This document shows, one piece after another, positions 36,578 to 49,589 of a stretch of 64,000 bases of DNA (position 1 is its first letter; each line of letters starts with the position of its first letter). Origin of the DNA: Geosiphon pyriformis (lineage: Eukaryota > Glomeromycota > Glomeromycetes > Archaeosporales > Geosiphonaceae); contig JAAOMT010000436.1 of the NCBI GenBank assembly GCA_016748015.1, forward strand, positions 1,603,596-1,667,595, given 5' to 3'. The notes under the pieces were generated by a model. The model was not told the DNA's origin and made no database searches. It was given only the letters and a program-made list of their open reading frames with translations. A program made the translations under genes and the position numbers.

Positions 36578-38683
36578 AATACTTTTAAAAAAATGATAAA
36601 AATAATAATTTTATTTTTCTATCTGTGTAATGACTACGAATTTCTAGTTTTACATAATCTTTTTGAGAAAAGTGTTGCAAGTGAGATTGCAAAGGGTTTC
36701 ATTTATAAAAATTTGAATTTGCAATAAAGTTTTGGATCATGAGAAAGATTCTTTTTGATTGCTCCTTGTCTACCACCCAAAATAGAATCGTGTCGGCTTT
36801 ATCGGTGATTTTTGGAATACTTGTTATCTTTGGACACACACAAGTTTCATCAGTATGATAACCTAATTTTCTCTACCCCCTTTAAATGTGAAAGCTTAGC
36901 GGGAATCATTATCATTATCATAATAATTATCAATTATGATTTATGCTTATGCTCAAATCATTTCGCAATTCGGAATTTTCAAAACAATTTTGAAAAAGTT
37001 ATTTAAACTCGTGTTACATCAAAGGGTTCAAAATTCCCCGACGATCAGGAGAATCATTTTAACGTGGATTAATAGTAGTACCCAAAGATTAGTGATCCCC
37101 TATCAGGCTTTTTGATGATATTGATGATCCATTATAAAACAAACTAAACAAATCGGGCCTCTGTTTTTAACTTTAAACAAATAAAAAAGTGAGGAGGTTT
37201 TTCACATTTTTTTGACGCAATAACAAGCTAAAAATCTGTCAAAAACTTAAAATTTATCTTTCATAGCCTTATTTTTTCGCAAAGATAATTTCAAAGCTTT
37301 TTTATTTTAAAGTATATAATTTTAAATTTAAAACCTTATATCCCATAGATAAAATATATCAAGTGAAACACTCACCTTAAAAATATTGACTAACTTAAAT
37401 TAGAATGAAGCCTTCAATTTAAAACCAATAATCTTTGTGAATGTTGATATCAAAGTTTGAAAATATTTTTTTTAGATATAAATGTTTTATTTTCTTTATA
37501 TATATTGAATAATTGAATTATTTAATAGAAAAAACCACTTTTTGTTAATTAAAACACATAGAATGATAATTTCTTTTGTTGAGAATACATTGTAGATTTA
37601 AAAGCAAAAATACATACAAAAGTTACAAAAACAAAATATATTAAAAAAATTTCACAATGTACACATGTCAAATTGAAATATAGCTAAATAATTGAAAATA
37701 GAAAATTTATCCCTTTTAAGATAAGCAATAATGGGGAAAGAAAAACAAAAATATTATCTAATGGAAGAGGTTTCATAACATACAAAAAAATAGGAAAGTC
37801 ATTAAGTTCCAAAAGTTCAAGTTTAGCGCTATAACTTCCTGTTAATCAAAAACCGGAAATTTTATAAGCATATTATAATGAGTATACATAGCTTAAAGAA
37901 AACAATTGACCCAATTTAAAACAATCAATTTTTTGATACAATTATTAACCCCCTGCAACTAGAAAAGATTGAATTTAATTCGCGGGATAACTTCTTATTG
38001 AAAAATAGTTCAAAAATTGATACAGGTTAGGGCAATTAATAAATATAAATAATTGGAAAGAGTTGTTTACAGAATGATAAGTTCATATTTTGTGTCAAAG
38101 ATTTACATAAAATTCTATCATAAAGAAAATTTTTTCTAAACTTTTGTACAGTAGCATGTGTTTATTTTGAAAAATCTGTGCAACCAAAATTAATCTTTTT
38201 GATGTTTGAATAAAAAATATTATGAGAAATTTTGAAAAGAAAATATATATATATATTTCAAATCAAAATTTTATTGATAGTCCGTATTTATTTCTAAAAA
38301 ATATGGACTGTTCAAGATTGAAGGAACTTTGAAAAAAAATAAAATTATTCTTTTTGATTAAAAATACTAATGTTTAAAATTTGAAACATGAAAAGACAAA
38401 ATATTGTTATCCAACTTAAATAATATAATTTACTTGCAATATTTAAGTATCGTAATTCTAACCTGAAAAACTGACAAACTTTAAAAAAATATTTCTAAAC
38501 CATTATCAAACAATTTTTTAAAGAGATTAAATTTAATTTCAAAAAACATTTCCACTATTTTTTTTTTGAGATATCTTTTTTTCTTAATTTTTAATATAAA
38601 TCTAATCAAATATAAATTAATCCAAAATTATTTATTATCAATTTATTTTAAAAGATTGAAAAAAAATTTTATCAGAGATCTTT
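36578..38683. other. Gene-free interval between L11 and L12
   Basis: No gene or element recognised. Only short AT-driven open frames are seen. Confidence 0.5.
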
Positions 38684-40273
38684 TTAACTAAATGTACTAC
38701 AATCCCCCATAGTGATCCCAAAATATGGGCCAATATGAAAATAATTTGGGGGAATATGATCAATAGATTGCCCAGCGTTACATTCCTAAAATATTGAATT
38801 CAAAAATTTTTAAAGATTAATGAATAATAAATTAAATTAAATTAAATTATTAACATTTTATCAACCTGATTTTCACCAGCTTCTATTCCAAATGGAAAAA
38901 AAGGATCATCTGGGAATGGATTTTCGTCATTAATCCCTTTATCATTTCTGGTTTCATTTTTTAAAAATCCATCACAATAAAAAACTTCATAATTTTGAAT
39001 TTTGTCTTTCACGGAATCATTATAATTATCGGATTTTAAACATGAACAATCTTCAAAATCGAACCAAATTTCCAATTCATGATGCGATAAAATATCTTTC
39101 CCAGATGTCACTTTTGGGAAATGTGGCATTGCATCGTTCGTATGCGTTATTCTAGCTGTAGAAGTGAATTTATTTAAAAGACGAGCAAACCCAACGTTTC
39201 CAATTCTCGGTTGACCAAATGTTATAATTTTTGTTGGAATTCGAGGTAAGATTGGACCGAAAGGAAATAAAGATGTATCTTTCTCATATAACATTGCCCA
39301 TAAGAGGCCAGAAATTGCTGCATATGCTGTAATATAATTAGATTAAGAAAATTTTATTATTTAAAATAAAAGTGATGAAAAAGATAAATTATCTTTTAAA
39401 TATAAGTACCCACCACCTCCAATACCATGCCCAACAAAAAATATTCCTTGAATTTGATTGTTTTTTCTAATTCCAGAAACAATGCTCGAAAATAATGCAT
39501 TCCTCATTTTTTGTACATGTTCATACCATTCCCGTTCAACCTTGATCAATAAATTTGCTTTTTTACTTTTGATTGGAGTGAAAGGCACTAAGTTCGTTTC
39601 CCTTTTTTCCAAATGTGCTTTTGTAAGCTCCGCTCCTTTAAACATTGCTACTATAACGTTCCCATCTTGTACGTAAATTACTTCGGCTAAAATTTTTATT
39701 GGTTAGTTTACTGTATTGTGATATAACGATTTTGAAGAGGAAAGTTGTATCTTTCAATTTTTCATTAGCATTGGTAACAGCTAATTTGATATGTATAACT
39801 TTAATACCAAATTATACCAATACATCTTAAAAATAAAAATAAAAAAAGTATAAATTGCGCAATTTCTGATTACCTCTCACATCGTCTCGCTTCACAAATT
39901 TCCCAATTCCATTATCCGGATAACAATAAGCTAAATTAGAGTATCCAGCCATGCGCATAAAAAATGTGTTTAATTTCAAACTTTTTATATCAAGTTTTCT
40001 TTTTGGTGGATATCTTGAAAAATTATTTTGATGAAAAGATCGTTTCAAATTCAAAGAATTTTTATTATATAAATTATTTTGAGAAAGTCTTGAAAAGTTT
40101 GGGTATGAGTGTGAGATCGTTGAGATAATAGATATTAAAGAACATATTAATATCCATGATATTAAAAAATATAAAAAAATTAATTGAGTTGGAAAGATTT
40201 TATAAATAGGTGAAATTTTTGAAATCTGAAAGAATGGTCTCTTTTTTACCACTCTAAGCTTCTTTTGATTCAT
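38684..40273 (-). CDS. L12: anchored lipase-3-like pseudoenzyme (Ser to Gly)
   Basis: Four exons (40273-39874, 39686-39414, 39326-38866, 38785-38684) give 411 residues, phases 1, 1, 0. The first 12 residues are basic and a hydrophobic stretch at about 28-52 predicts a type II anchor. AYCYPDNG and DNGIGKFVKR mirror L10. VIVAMFKGA precedes the elbow GHGIGG, with Gly221 at the nucleophile. FGQPRIGN, Asp289 (HTNDAMPHFP), ELEIW and His395 (HIGPYFG) are kept, as is the acidic insert ending EAGENQ. The donor after the elbow is GTGGGT, less canonical than in the siblings but the only one in the right phase. It is an inverted-orientation sibling of L10. Confidence 0.87.
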
Positions 40274-43200
40274 TGTTGAAAATGTAAGATTTCGATTTGT
40301 TAATATTGGACTTATTATCGAGTTTTGTTGATTTTAATTACTGGCAATGATATCATGTGATCCTGAAATCGAGGAGCTGATAATGTAATTACTTTTTTGT
40401 TTGGTTAAGTCTAATTTCCACATTTCTATCTTTTTTATATTATGAGCTTATCTTTTATTATTTTGTTAATTTTTTTCTTTTCTCCCTAATAATTAGATAA
40501 ATTTTAACCATCTTGTTTTATGTTTTTACTCCTAAAAAATTGACATATTTTCAACTTTGCATTTAATTTAGAATTCATCAAAGGTTCATAGTGAAAAGAT
40601 AACTACTTAGAGACGTCTTAATTAAATATGCTATTTTTATTACTTATTCATAATGGTATCATTATTTCTATGCCAATTTTCTCAAGTTATAAATTAAAAA
40701 TTTATTTCCCGTTTTTCTTAACAATTTACATAGATTCAAGCCTCTAAAAACTTGAGAGCAATATAAATTTAAAATAGAAAACTATTTTAATAGCTTGTTT
40801 AGAGTGAGATATAAGATAAAGTCGAAGCAAAATTTCTGATAACTTGTCAAAAAAATTTGTATTTTTTTGTTGATCTCATCAAACTTATTAGTATCAATAA
40901 GTACTAATTAGACCCTAAAGCAGTTTTAGATGATGAAACTTAGATAATTAATTGCCAAAAAACCTCTGTTAAAAAGAGACGCAAGCAAATTTTACGTTAG
41001 AGTGAAACAAAAGATAGGGATCTCTTATCTTTTTACTTTCTATATTTGCTTAATTATGCAAAAATTAAAACAAACTTGATCATAATAAAAAGTCAAATTT
41101 GATTCCTTGTTTTTTCCATGCGTATAGGATATGCATTTCATATAAAAATCAAAAAACATTTGGTTAGTAGTTATCATAAATGATCATCCCCAAAGTCGAA
41201 GTTTAAAATTATTAATCTACTTTGTTTTCCTAGCAAAAAATTATTTGTTTTAAAAGTTGTTTGAGTGAAAATAAATTAAACAAAAAGATAAAAGATAATC
41301 ATGGTTTATGAGAGACCAGTTAGTAATTAACAAACAATAATCATGGGTTCAATTTTCTAATTTTTTAAAAATTCCATTTTTGGTGGTGGTTTCAACAAAA
41401 AAAATTTATTAGAAAAAATAAAAATAAAAAATCTAAACATCAGGCATTAAACCATAAAAGAATATTTAAAGAATTATTTTTACTTTAATAATCTTTGATT
41501 TCTTTGTTGATTTAAAAAAGGAAATTTGTGTTCAACTTTAAAATTTTTATTATAGGCTCATATTATAATGAATAGATCATATTTTTGTAAAAAAAAAGAT
41601 CTATATTAATTGAAATCTAATTTAGGTCTACAAGTAAAAGTTAAAATATATCTTTAAAATTATAAGTTTGAATTGCAAGATTGATTTGAGCTTGTTATTG
41701 AAAAATAACCATTTTTATGATTGTTTGAATGAAGATTATTTGAAAAAGTGAATTTTTTACTAAAAATTTAGAATATTAAATGGAAGTTTTACATATTGTT
41801 AAAAACTAAGTAAACCAAACTTTATAAAAAAAATTTAATATACATAAAAAAACATTTATAATTTTTAATTGATTTTTAATTAATTTCAAAATTATAAACT
41901 TGTTATTTTTAGAAATTTTTATATATCTATTTTACTACAATTAATCAAAATTACAAATTTGCTATTGATCGTTTATTGTAAAAAAAAAATTCAAATTTAA
42001 GCCAATAATTAAATTAATGACAGGATTGAAACAAATTTTTAAAATAAAAAAATTAACATAATATATAACATATATTATTTAGTATAATTTTTATTAATAA
42101 ATGGCAATTTTTAACCAAAAAATATATAGTTCCTTGTTATTATAAATTATATTAAATTAATTTTTATAATTATTTAATAAAATAAGATCAAAAAATATGT
42201 AATTTTTTTAAGAAAAAAATTAATTCAAAAATATAAATTTTAATTAACAAAAAATTTGAAAATATATTTTTAAAATTGTAATCGTTAAAAATTAAAATAT
42301 ACAATTAATATAATCAAAAAAAATACAATAAATAAGAAAATTTCTAATTTTATGTAAAAATAAAATAAATTGTGTTTTTATATAATAATTATTATATTTT
42401 ATTATGTTATTCAATTTAAAACTGTTATTTGTTACCACAAATGAAAAATTTAATTTAAAATATAAATTATAATTTACATGTTATAAGTTTTTAATTCATT
42501 TTTTGTATAAATAATTAATTAAATATTATTTTTAAAAATAATATAATTTTCAGTTGAGTTTACTTTTAAAGTTTTTTCTTAAATAATTTTTAAAAACTTA
42601 AATTTAAAATTATATATATATATAAGTTTGTGTCATTATTATAATAATCAAATAACTAAAAAAAAATTGTGAATTTTGACTTGAATTTAAGTATTAGCAT
42701 ACATTACTATTTTTTATTAGATTAAAATTTTTTTTGAAAAAATAATATTTAAATATTTATTTCATATATATGTTAATATATTGTAAATTAAAATTATTTA
42801 AAGTAATTTTTAAAAATAAAAAAAATTAAATACAAAGTTAATTATCAAATCAATAATTAGGTTAATAGCTAATTCTATAAAAAATTTGTTGTGAAATTTT
42901 GTTTTAATAAATTATATTCATCTGATGCTTAATTATCACTCGAGTTCAAATTTGTATTATATATATATGTAATTCGTTAAAATTTATTTTTTTGACACTT
43001 ATTTTTTATATTTCAATTTCAATTTTATTTAAAATATAAATGTGCATTTTATATATGTTTTTAATAAAATTAAAATTTTATTTAATCACAATAATAATAA
43101 TAATAATAATAATAACAAAAAATTCAATCAATTTATTAGAAAAAAAAACATGATTTTGAATTTTTTGATAAAAATATGAATATTTAATATAAAATTGGAA

Positions 43201-43395
43201 AGTTATTCAAATAATTATAGTAATATCTGATATAATCTTAAACATAAACCAATAAATTTAGTCTGAGTATAATTACTTGATTTGACTTTAAAAACTTTTT
43301 TTTTGATTATTTTTAGAATACAAATTATAAGGGCACTTTATTTTTTTGCCGAACATTACGGTATGTAAAAGAGGATCGATTTCCATATATTTTTC
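40274..43395. other. Long gene-free interval
   Basis: About 3.1 kb, increasingly A/T only toward 42-43 kb, with an AAT repeat at about 43088-43115. No exon-like sequence on either strand. Confidence 0.5.
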
Positions 43396-44794
43396 TCAAC
43401 TATAATATTCTTTACAATCACCCATTGTAACACCAAAATAAGGGCCATTATGAAAGAGGCCATTTGAAACCTTTGTGATTGATTGTCCTGCATTGCACTC
43501 CTAAGAGAAACCATTTTTAGTTTTTATCCGTGAAAACCATTTAAGAAATATATGTAGTTAGAAGCAAAAGCTAACCATATTCGTTTCATATGTTCCTTCC
43601 TTCTGATTCGAATAATTATTACAATCCCAGTAAGAATAGAAATCTTCGGGACATTCACAATTTTCAGATGGCTGAAGCCAGATTTCAGCACCAGAATGTT
43701 TCCACTTGATAGAATCATCAGGAAATTGTGGGACGTAATCATTTCCATGGGTAACACGCAGATATAAAAGTGTTCGATCTATTAATGCACTAAGCTGGCT
43801 GTTTCCAATTTTTGGAGCTCCAAAAGTCAAAATCATTGACCATATTTTATCAAGACCTATCTCAGGCCAAAGATTTTTTTGCATGACTTTAGATGCTTCA
43901 TAATGCCATAGAAGGCCAGTGATTAAGGCATATGCTATTTTTGAAAAAAGAAATATTCGTAATTTAAAATTTTACTTTTAGACTCAAGAGCAGAAGTATA
44001 GTATTTATTAACCTCCACCAATCCCATGTCCGATGAAATAAATAGATTTAATGTTGGAATATGCGTGCAGATTATTTCGAATATCTTGTATTAAATTGGA
44101 AAATATGGATTCTATATCCTGCAACCACTGCTGATTAACATGAACATATTCGTCAGGAAACGCAATTCCATCCACTCTCAATGTTACTTGTGCTTGATTT
44201 ATAGAAGACCATTGGGCTTTAATCAATTTCTAAAAAATTTAATCAAAAATCTGATTATCTTTACCATGATTTGTATTTTAAAACACGTTATTCACGAAAG
44301 TTAAAAATAATTACTGGTCCGCCTAACAACACACACAATATGTCGTGATTAGGTTGCGGTAAAACTTTGGCTGAAGACCGAAAATTTAGGTTAATATGAA
44401 GTAAAACTGATTTTGAATTCAACTCAATCTATTAAGTTTAAACTCTTTTTTTCAAACCAATGAAAGGTCTCTCGTTTGGGAAACAATATAAAGCATTTGC
44501 GAAAGGTGTAAAGATTTCAATAAAAGTCAAGATTCCTATTCGAGGTATCATTTTTGTTTTGACATATGATTTTGAGCGTTTAATAATTTGAATCATGTGT
44601 AAAGAAATTCCCAGTGAATTCTCCCAAACCGCCGAGGTTATGAAATTATAATTTATATTCTGTTTTTGAGAAATATTAAATCTTAAAGTTTCTCTGAAGG
44701 CTATCGAACTTTTAAGTTTCTCTAGAGGAGAAAAGTAAAAAGCTGATAATATAAAAATTAAGATTAAGATTTGATTTCTTCTCAACATATCCAA
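43396..44794 (-). CDS. L13: anchored lipase-3-like pseudoenzyme (Ser to Gly), five exons
   Basis: Exons 44794-44458, 44370-44315, 44229-44013, 43934-43576 and 43500-43396 give 357 residues, phases 1, 0, 1, 0, the same plan as L6 and L15. After MDMLRRNQ a hydrophobic segment (about residues 8-22) is followed by a polar Lys-containing stretch, so it is either an anchor or a signal peptide. LYCFPNE opens the core. Tiny exon 2 (56 nt) ends LLGGP. The elbow GHGIGG has Gly200 at the nucleophile. FGAPKIGN, Asp269 (GNDYVPQFP), AEIW and His340 (HNGPYFG) are present. It is the shortest intact member. Confidence 0.86.
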
Positions 44795-44866
44795 TTTAAT
44801 TATTTTTGGATTTGCAGAAAAACTTATTGAAAGAATGCTTAGGCAAATTTTTAGTATAAGATCTAC

Positions 44867-44875
44867 CTTTATATA
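44867..44875 (-). promoter_or_regulatory. Putative TATA box of L13
   Basis: The coding strand reads TATATAAAG about 73-81 nt upstream of the L13 start codon. Confidence 0.4.
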
Positions 44876-46065
44876 ATAAAAGTCTAGTTATAGTTTCATT
44901 ATATTATTTTAAATCACCTGGATGATTTAGACAAATATTCTTTGCAAATATTGAAATTTATTATGATAGTGATATTATTCGTTCATCACTTCTATAAATT
45001 CTCTAGGAATTAAAAATGGTTGAAATTTAATTAAGGAAGAGTAAATATTGACTTCCTACCCATATATTCTTCCGAAAATTAAATTTCTTGAGAGCGCGGT
45101 TAGTAAGAATAAAACATTATGTCTAATACTAATAAAATCTATAGGGTTTAAATCACTTTTAACAATTAAAAATAGCTTTTAAGTAAGTTTGAACTATGAT
45201 AATTAAATTTAAAGATTATCAATATTTAAAGACTTTTAGAATCATTTCGGTATAAATAAAATAAATAGTAATCATTTTTTCGTGACTATATAAAAATAAA
45301 AAATTTTGTTTGATTTCAAATAACTAATTTTATTTAATAACAGTGCTTATATAAATTATGAGAAAAGTGAAAAAAAAACTCGGAATTTATTATTTTATGA
45401 CAATATAATATATATCTTAATAATTTTTTCCAAATTTAAAATATTTATAAAACTTTAAGGATAGTTAACCCTCCACGCAAATACCCTTTACAAGAAAGAC
45501 TTATTTGTATTCAACTCTTGCTTAATTATAAATCTAAGTTTAACCGAATAATCCGAGATTATAGCTATTACATTTGACACTAAATTCTAATTTTGTTATT
45601 TTAAATGACAAATAAATTGATTTTTAAAAATAATTAAACAGAAAAACCAAAAATTTATTTAAATAATTAAAACTTAATTTTTTTTATGTTTTATAGTTTT
45701 TGTTTGTTTTAAAAAAGAATTATATTTTATCACGTTGAAAACTACAAGAAATGCATTTTGCTCATATTTATTTTATTTTCAATTTAAGCTTTAATTCTGT
45801 TAATAATGCAATATTTTTTTTTATTAAGAATCAATTAGTATTATAATTTTTTTCGATTTATACTCGCATTGCAACATAATTCAATTTAATTATATCGTGA
45901 AAAATCGGAATTTTTTTTTGATATTTAACAAAAATACCTTAATCAATTCTTGGCAATAAAGCATCATTAGATATAAATAAGCTAAGGAATTGAAATCTTA
46001 GTCAACTAACAATTTTTTTTAAAAAATCGAAAATTTTTAAATCAACTTCGATATTCAAACCTAAA
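44876..46065. other. Gene-free interval
   Basis: AT-rich, with no recognisable feature. Confidence 0.5.
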
Positions 46066-46404
46066 ATGGACTTTAAACTTTCACTCTCTATTCTGGTCCT
46101 TCTTTAATTCGTTTTCTCATTTCTATTAAGCCCCTCAAAAGGTTCTCCAATTGGAAATGTTTCAAATATTTCAAATATTACAAACCCTATTGTCATTTCA
46201 AATGAGAACCGGGGAAACGCGAGCGGTATTGGCCACGGGAACGTTAGAAACAACGTTGGAAACAATAATGAAAATAGGGTTGGTAATAACAATGGCGATA
46301 CGGTTGCAAGTAACAATGGCGATACATTTGGAAACTGCAATCGCAATAAGATTAATCAAATTTATGAAAAAAAGCCTGAAAAACCTATTGTTCACACCAA
46401 GTAA
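46066..46404 (+). pseudogene. Small Asn-rich secreted-protein ORF with a stop in the signal peptide
   Basis: From ATG 46066 a single frame of 113 codons runs to TAA 46402-46404, interrupted only by TAA at 46105-46107 (codon 14). Ignoring that stop, the first about 21 residues (MDFKLSLSILVLL, then FVFSFLLS) form a good signal peptide. The mature part is rich in Asn, Gly and Val, with repeated blocks such as GNNNGDT and SNNGDTFGN. The stretch has higher GC and clear codon periodicity compared with its surroundings. It could be a pseudogene of a small secreted protein, a sequencing error, or a recently inactivated allele. I do not recognise the family. Confidence 0.55.
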
Positions 46405-48230
46405 AAATTTGTTATCGACACAATAAAGGTATAGAATCAGGCTTGTAAAAATTTTTAATTCCTTATATGACGAGATTCGCGCGCCAAATCACCTTTCTTT
46501 ATCAGGTTCTTTACTTTTTGAGGAATAGAATTCTGGCTGAGCATGGAATTAGAAATTTTTTAAAATCAAAATGTTATTTCCTACAAATTAAACTTCTATA
46601 ATAACTAATTATTAGATCATGTTATTCAATAGATTAGATTTTTATAGAAATAAAAGGCTAATTTTATTTCATAAATAGAAGTAATTCTTGTTATTGATTT
46701 GAAAAAATGTTACAATAAAAAATTTACGGGCATCTATATTTTTTATTCACTTACCCCTGAAAGAAATTTGAGAATTTTTTCTAATTATTTTGCTAAAACC
46801 TCAGTTTTTGTCAATATATAACATTGTATAATCTATCTATTTTACTATTTAAAATACGAATAAATTTGGGGAAATTTTTATTAATTTTTTTCTTTTTTAA
46901 TTACCCTCTTGAATAAACTTAAGTTTTAAAAAAAAAACTACAAATTATTGTCATTCAAGTGCCGGCTTGAAAAATGTTAATGATATTCAAAAAAAAAATT
47001 TAAATCTGAATTTTTTCTAACTAATTATCAAGTTGACAAGGGAAGATCAGAATCACATAGCTTGAAAACTATTGTATTAATGGCCTGATAGTTTATTCAA
47101 TTTCATTTCCGTGCACAAGTAATTGATTTACTCTTTCAAATTGAACAGCATCTTCATAGTTTTTGCTCGGTCTTGTTTAATCATTTCTTCAAATTATTGG
47201 TATATTTTCAAACACTTGATAAAGAAAAGGAAGCTTTTTGATGTCCTTATTTTTGTCAAACTTTTAAATGATATCTTATTTGAAAAATAAATGAAGACCT
47301 TCAAAAGATAATATGATTTAAAAAAGAAAATAAATATTTAAACTCTAAAATTCTTAATTTTTGAATCTTGAGATTCGATATGAAAAGATCAAAATTCAAG
47401 TGAAAGTAGATGAGACTGAAGATTTTAAATAATTTTAAAGCCATATTAAAATTTAAAGATTGCTTAAAAAAATTATAAGTTAGGAAATAAATAAAACTGA
47501 AATTTTGAAACTAGTTTCTATATTGATTTTAGGTAAATAAAGGATATTTTATTTCTAGGAATTTGGGTTCAATCTTAAATTTTCCAGAATAATAAGTTTT
47601 TGATTACATGATTGTCAGAGAATTTCATGTTGCGAATCATGGGATTTTTGAGTTAAAATCTAAACTATTCCAAATAAAGTAAAGAAACGAGTCTTCAACT
47701 GAAATATCATTTAAAATTGTTACAAAAAATAAAAATAATTTGTATTTCTGAAATTTAACACAATAATTTTAGTATAGAAAAGGAAAATTTTTTATAAAAA
47801 ATTTTAAATTACATTTAAACACTTTAATCTATTAACTTATAGGTTTTGTGGTCACATATCAAACCTTAGAAATACGAAGATTGCACCTGTCAATTTTAAT
47901 CTAGTAAATGTTTTAACTCAATACTTTGAAAAAAATTATATTTGGGATCTTTTATTGTAAAGTATTGATTAAATACAAATAAAATGTTTGAAAAATTTAT
48001 ATCTACTTGTCAAAATTTAGTAACCAAGTTAATAATAAAAGTAATAATAAAATAAAACAAATTGATTTAATATTTTATTAATTTATGTAAAAGCACATAT
48101 CAAAAAATTTTTATAAGGCTGATCAAAAGAATAAAGAACAAATATTTTGAAGAAGATTATTTTTTTAATATTAACAACATGTCTACTCATGTTTAAGCTT
48201 ATATAGATGCAAAAAAAAAGATTATAAATA
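46405..48230. other. Gene-free interval before the Tc1 element
   Basis: No supported features were seen. Confidence 0.5.
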
Positions 48231-48232
48231 TA

Positions 48233-49587
48233 CAGGGGGGTATAAAAAGTATTGGACACTTAATATAATATATAAAAAAGGCTATATATAGTAATACCAT
48301 TACCAATTTAAGTCATAATTTTTTTTATAATTACTTATAGTTATAATCTACAAATCAACATAAATCGCGTCCTTGTAAAACACAACAGTGGATCATACGC
48401 GTATATATAAAATATCAAACATTCTTGTCATGAAAAAATTTACCACATCAAATATGTCTTGGAAAAGAACTTTCTGAATACCAAAAAAGAGGAATTATTT
48501 CAGCAATAAAGTTAGGACATACAAACAGTAAGATTTCCACGACTATTGGATGTTCACGTTCTTCTGTAATATGTGTATGGAAGTCATACGAGCTAAAAAA
48601 ACTTCCTAAAAAACGAACGGGCCGACCACAAATTCTTGACAAACGCGCACGTGAACAACTCAAATATTCAATAATGGAGAATAAAAAAACCTGCCGCCAA
48701 ACTCTTTCTCAAATACGATTGAATTTTATTAAAGATACCAACAAATCTATTTCTATACAAACTATTTAAAATGGATTAGCTCAAGAAGGACTTCGCTCGT
48801 GCATTCCTTGTCTCAAGCCATTAATTTCCAAATCAAATAAAGAAAAACATTTACAATGGGCTCGTACTTATGAAAATTGGACAGTAGAAGATTTTAAACG
48901 AATTGTTTGGTCAGATGAATCTACATATACACAATTTAGAACTACAGGATTTGGATGTGTATGACGTAAACCTTCCAAAGAGTTTCATAAGGATTGTATT
49001 GCAGCCACAGTTAGAAAAAGCTTTGGTCGCATGTTTTGGGGATGTTTTTCATGGGTTGGTTTGGGTCCTTTAGTTCCTTTGGTTGGTCATATTACTGGAG
49101 TTATACACCGCGAAACCTTGGCTAATTATACAATTCCTATGGTAAAACTTCATGCAAATAAAACTAAAAAAAAGTTTTTTTTTCAGGAAGACAATGCACC
49201 AATTTACACATCAAAAGTTGTGCGTTCTTTTCTTACCTCTTCAAATGTTGAATTACTTCCTTGGCCAGCACAAAGTTCTGATATTACTCCAATAGAAAAT
49301 CTTTGATCATATATTGAAGTTAAAATTCGTCAACGTAATTCACAACCCTCAAATATTGTACAATTGGAACGGTGGGTTAAGGAAGAATGGGATGCGATAC
49401 CTGTAAATTACTATCATAATTTGATCAAGTCTATGCCACATTGAGTTCAAGTTATTCTTGAAGCAAATGGGGGTCAAACAAAATACTAACATGTATTTTA
49501 ATATAATAATAAAAAATTAATGAATTATAAGTTAGTTCTTTTATATAACATATTATAAAAGTGTCCAATACTTTTTATACCCCCCTG
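48233..49587 (+). mobile_element. Tc1/mariner element with perfect 27-bp inverted repeats
   Basis: Terminal inverted repeats at 48233-48259 and 49561-49587 are exact reverse complements (they start CAGGGGGGTATAAAAAG). The element is flanked by TA on both sides (48231-48232 and 49588-49589), the Tc1 target-site duplication. Total length is 1355 bp with one transposase gene inside. Perfect ends beside a damaged transposase suggest a non-autonomous copy that could still be a substrate for a related active enzyme elsewhere. Confidence 0.95.
48454..49489 (+). pseudogene. Inactive Tc1-type (DD34E) transposase
   Basis: The reading frame covers the entire transposase: N-terminal helix-turn-helix (SAIKLGHTNSKIS), the GRPQ linker, WSDES with the first catalytic Asp, QEDNAP with the second Asp, and TPIENL with the Glu 34 residues further on. 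It is interrupted by a probable 1-bp T insertion just after the start codon (the 1036-nt span is 3n+1) and four in-frame stops: TAA 48777-48779, TGA 48962-48964, TGA 49304-49306 and TGA 49442-49444. The two middle TGAs sit where Tc1 proteins have Trp. A functional transposase is not expected from this copy. Confidence 0.93.
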
Positions 49588-49589
49588 TA

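Noticed and set aside
46104-46426. Other-frame and antisense open frames over the small secreted ORF
   Set aside because: They overlap the Asn-rich frame. Only the 46066 frame has a signal-peptide-like start and ends cleanly.
48454-49489. TGA read as Trp (alternative genetic code) in the transposase
   Set aside because: Two TGAs fall at Trp positions, but the same frame uses TGG for other Trp residues, contains a TAA and a frameshift, and the third TGA falls at an expected Arg. The lipase genes use TGG for Trp and stop at TGA. Decay of a standard-code gene is simpler.
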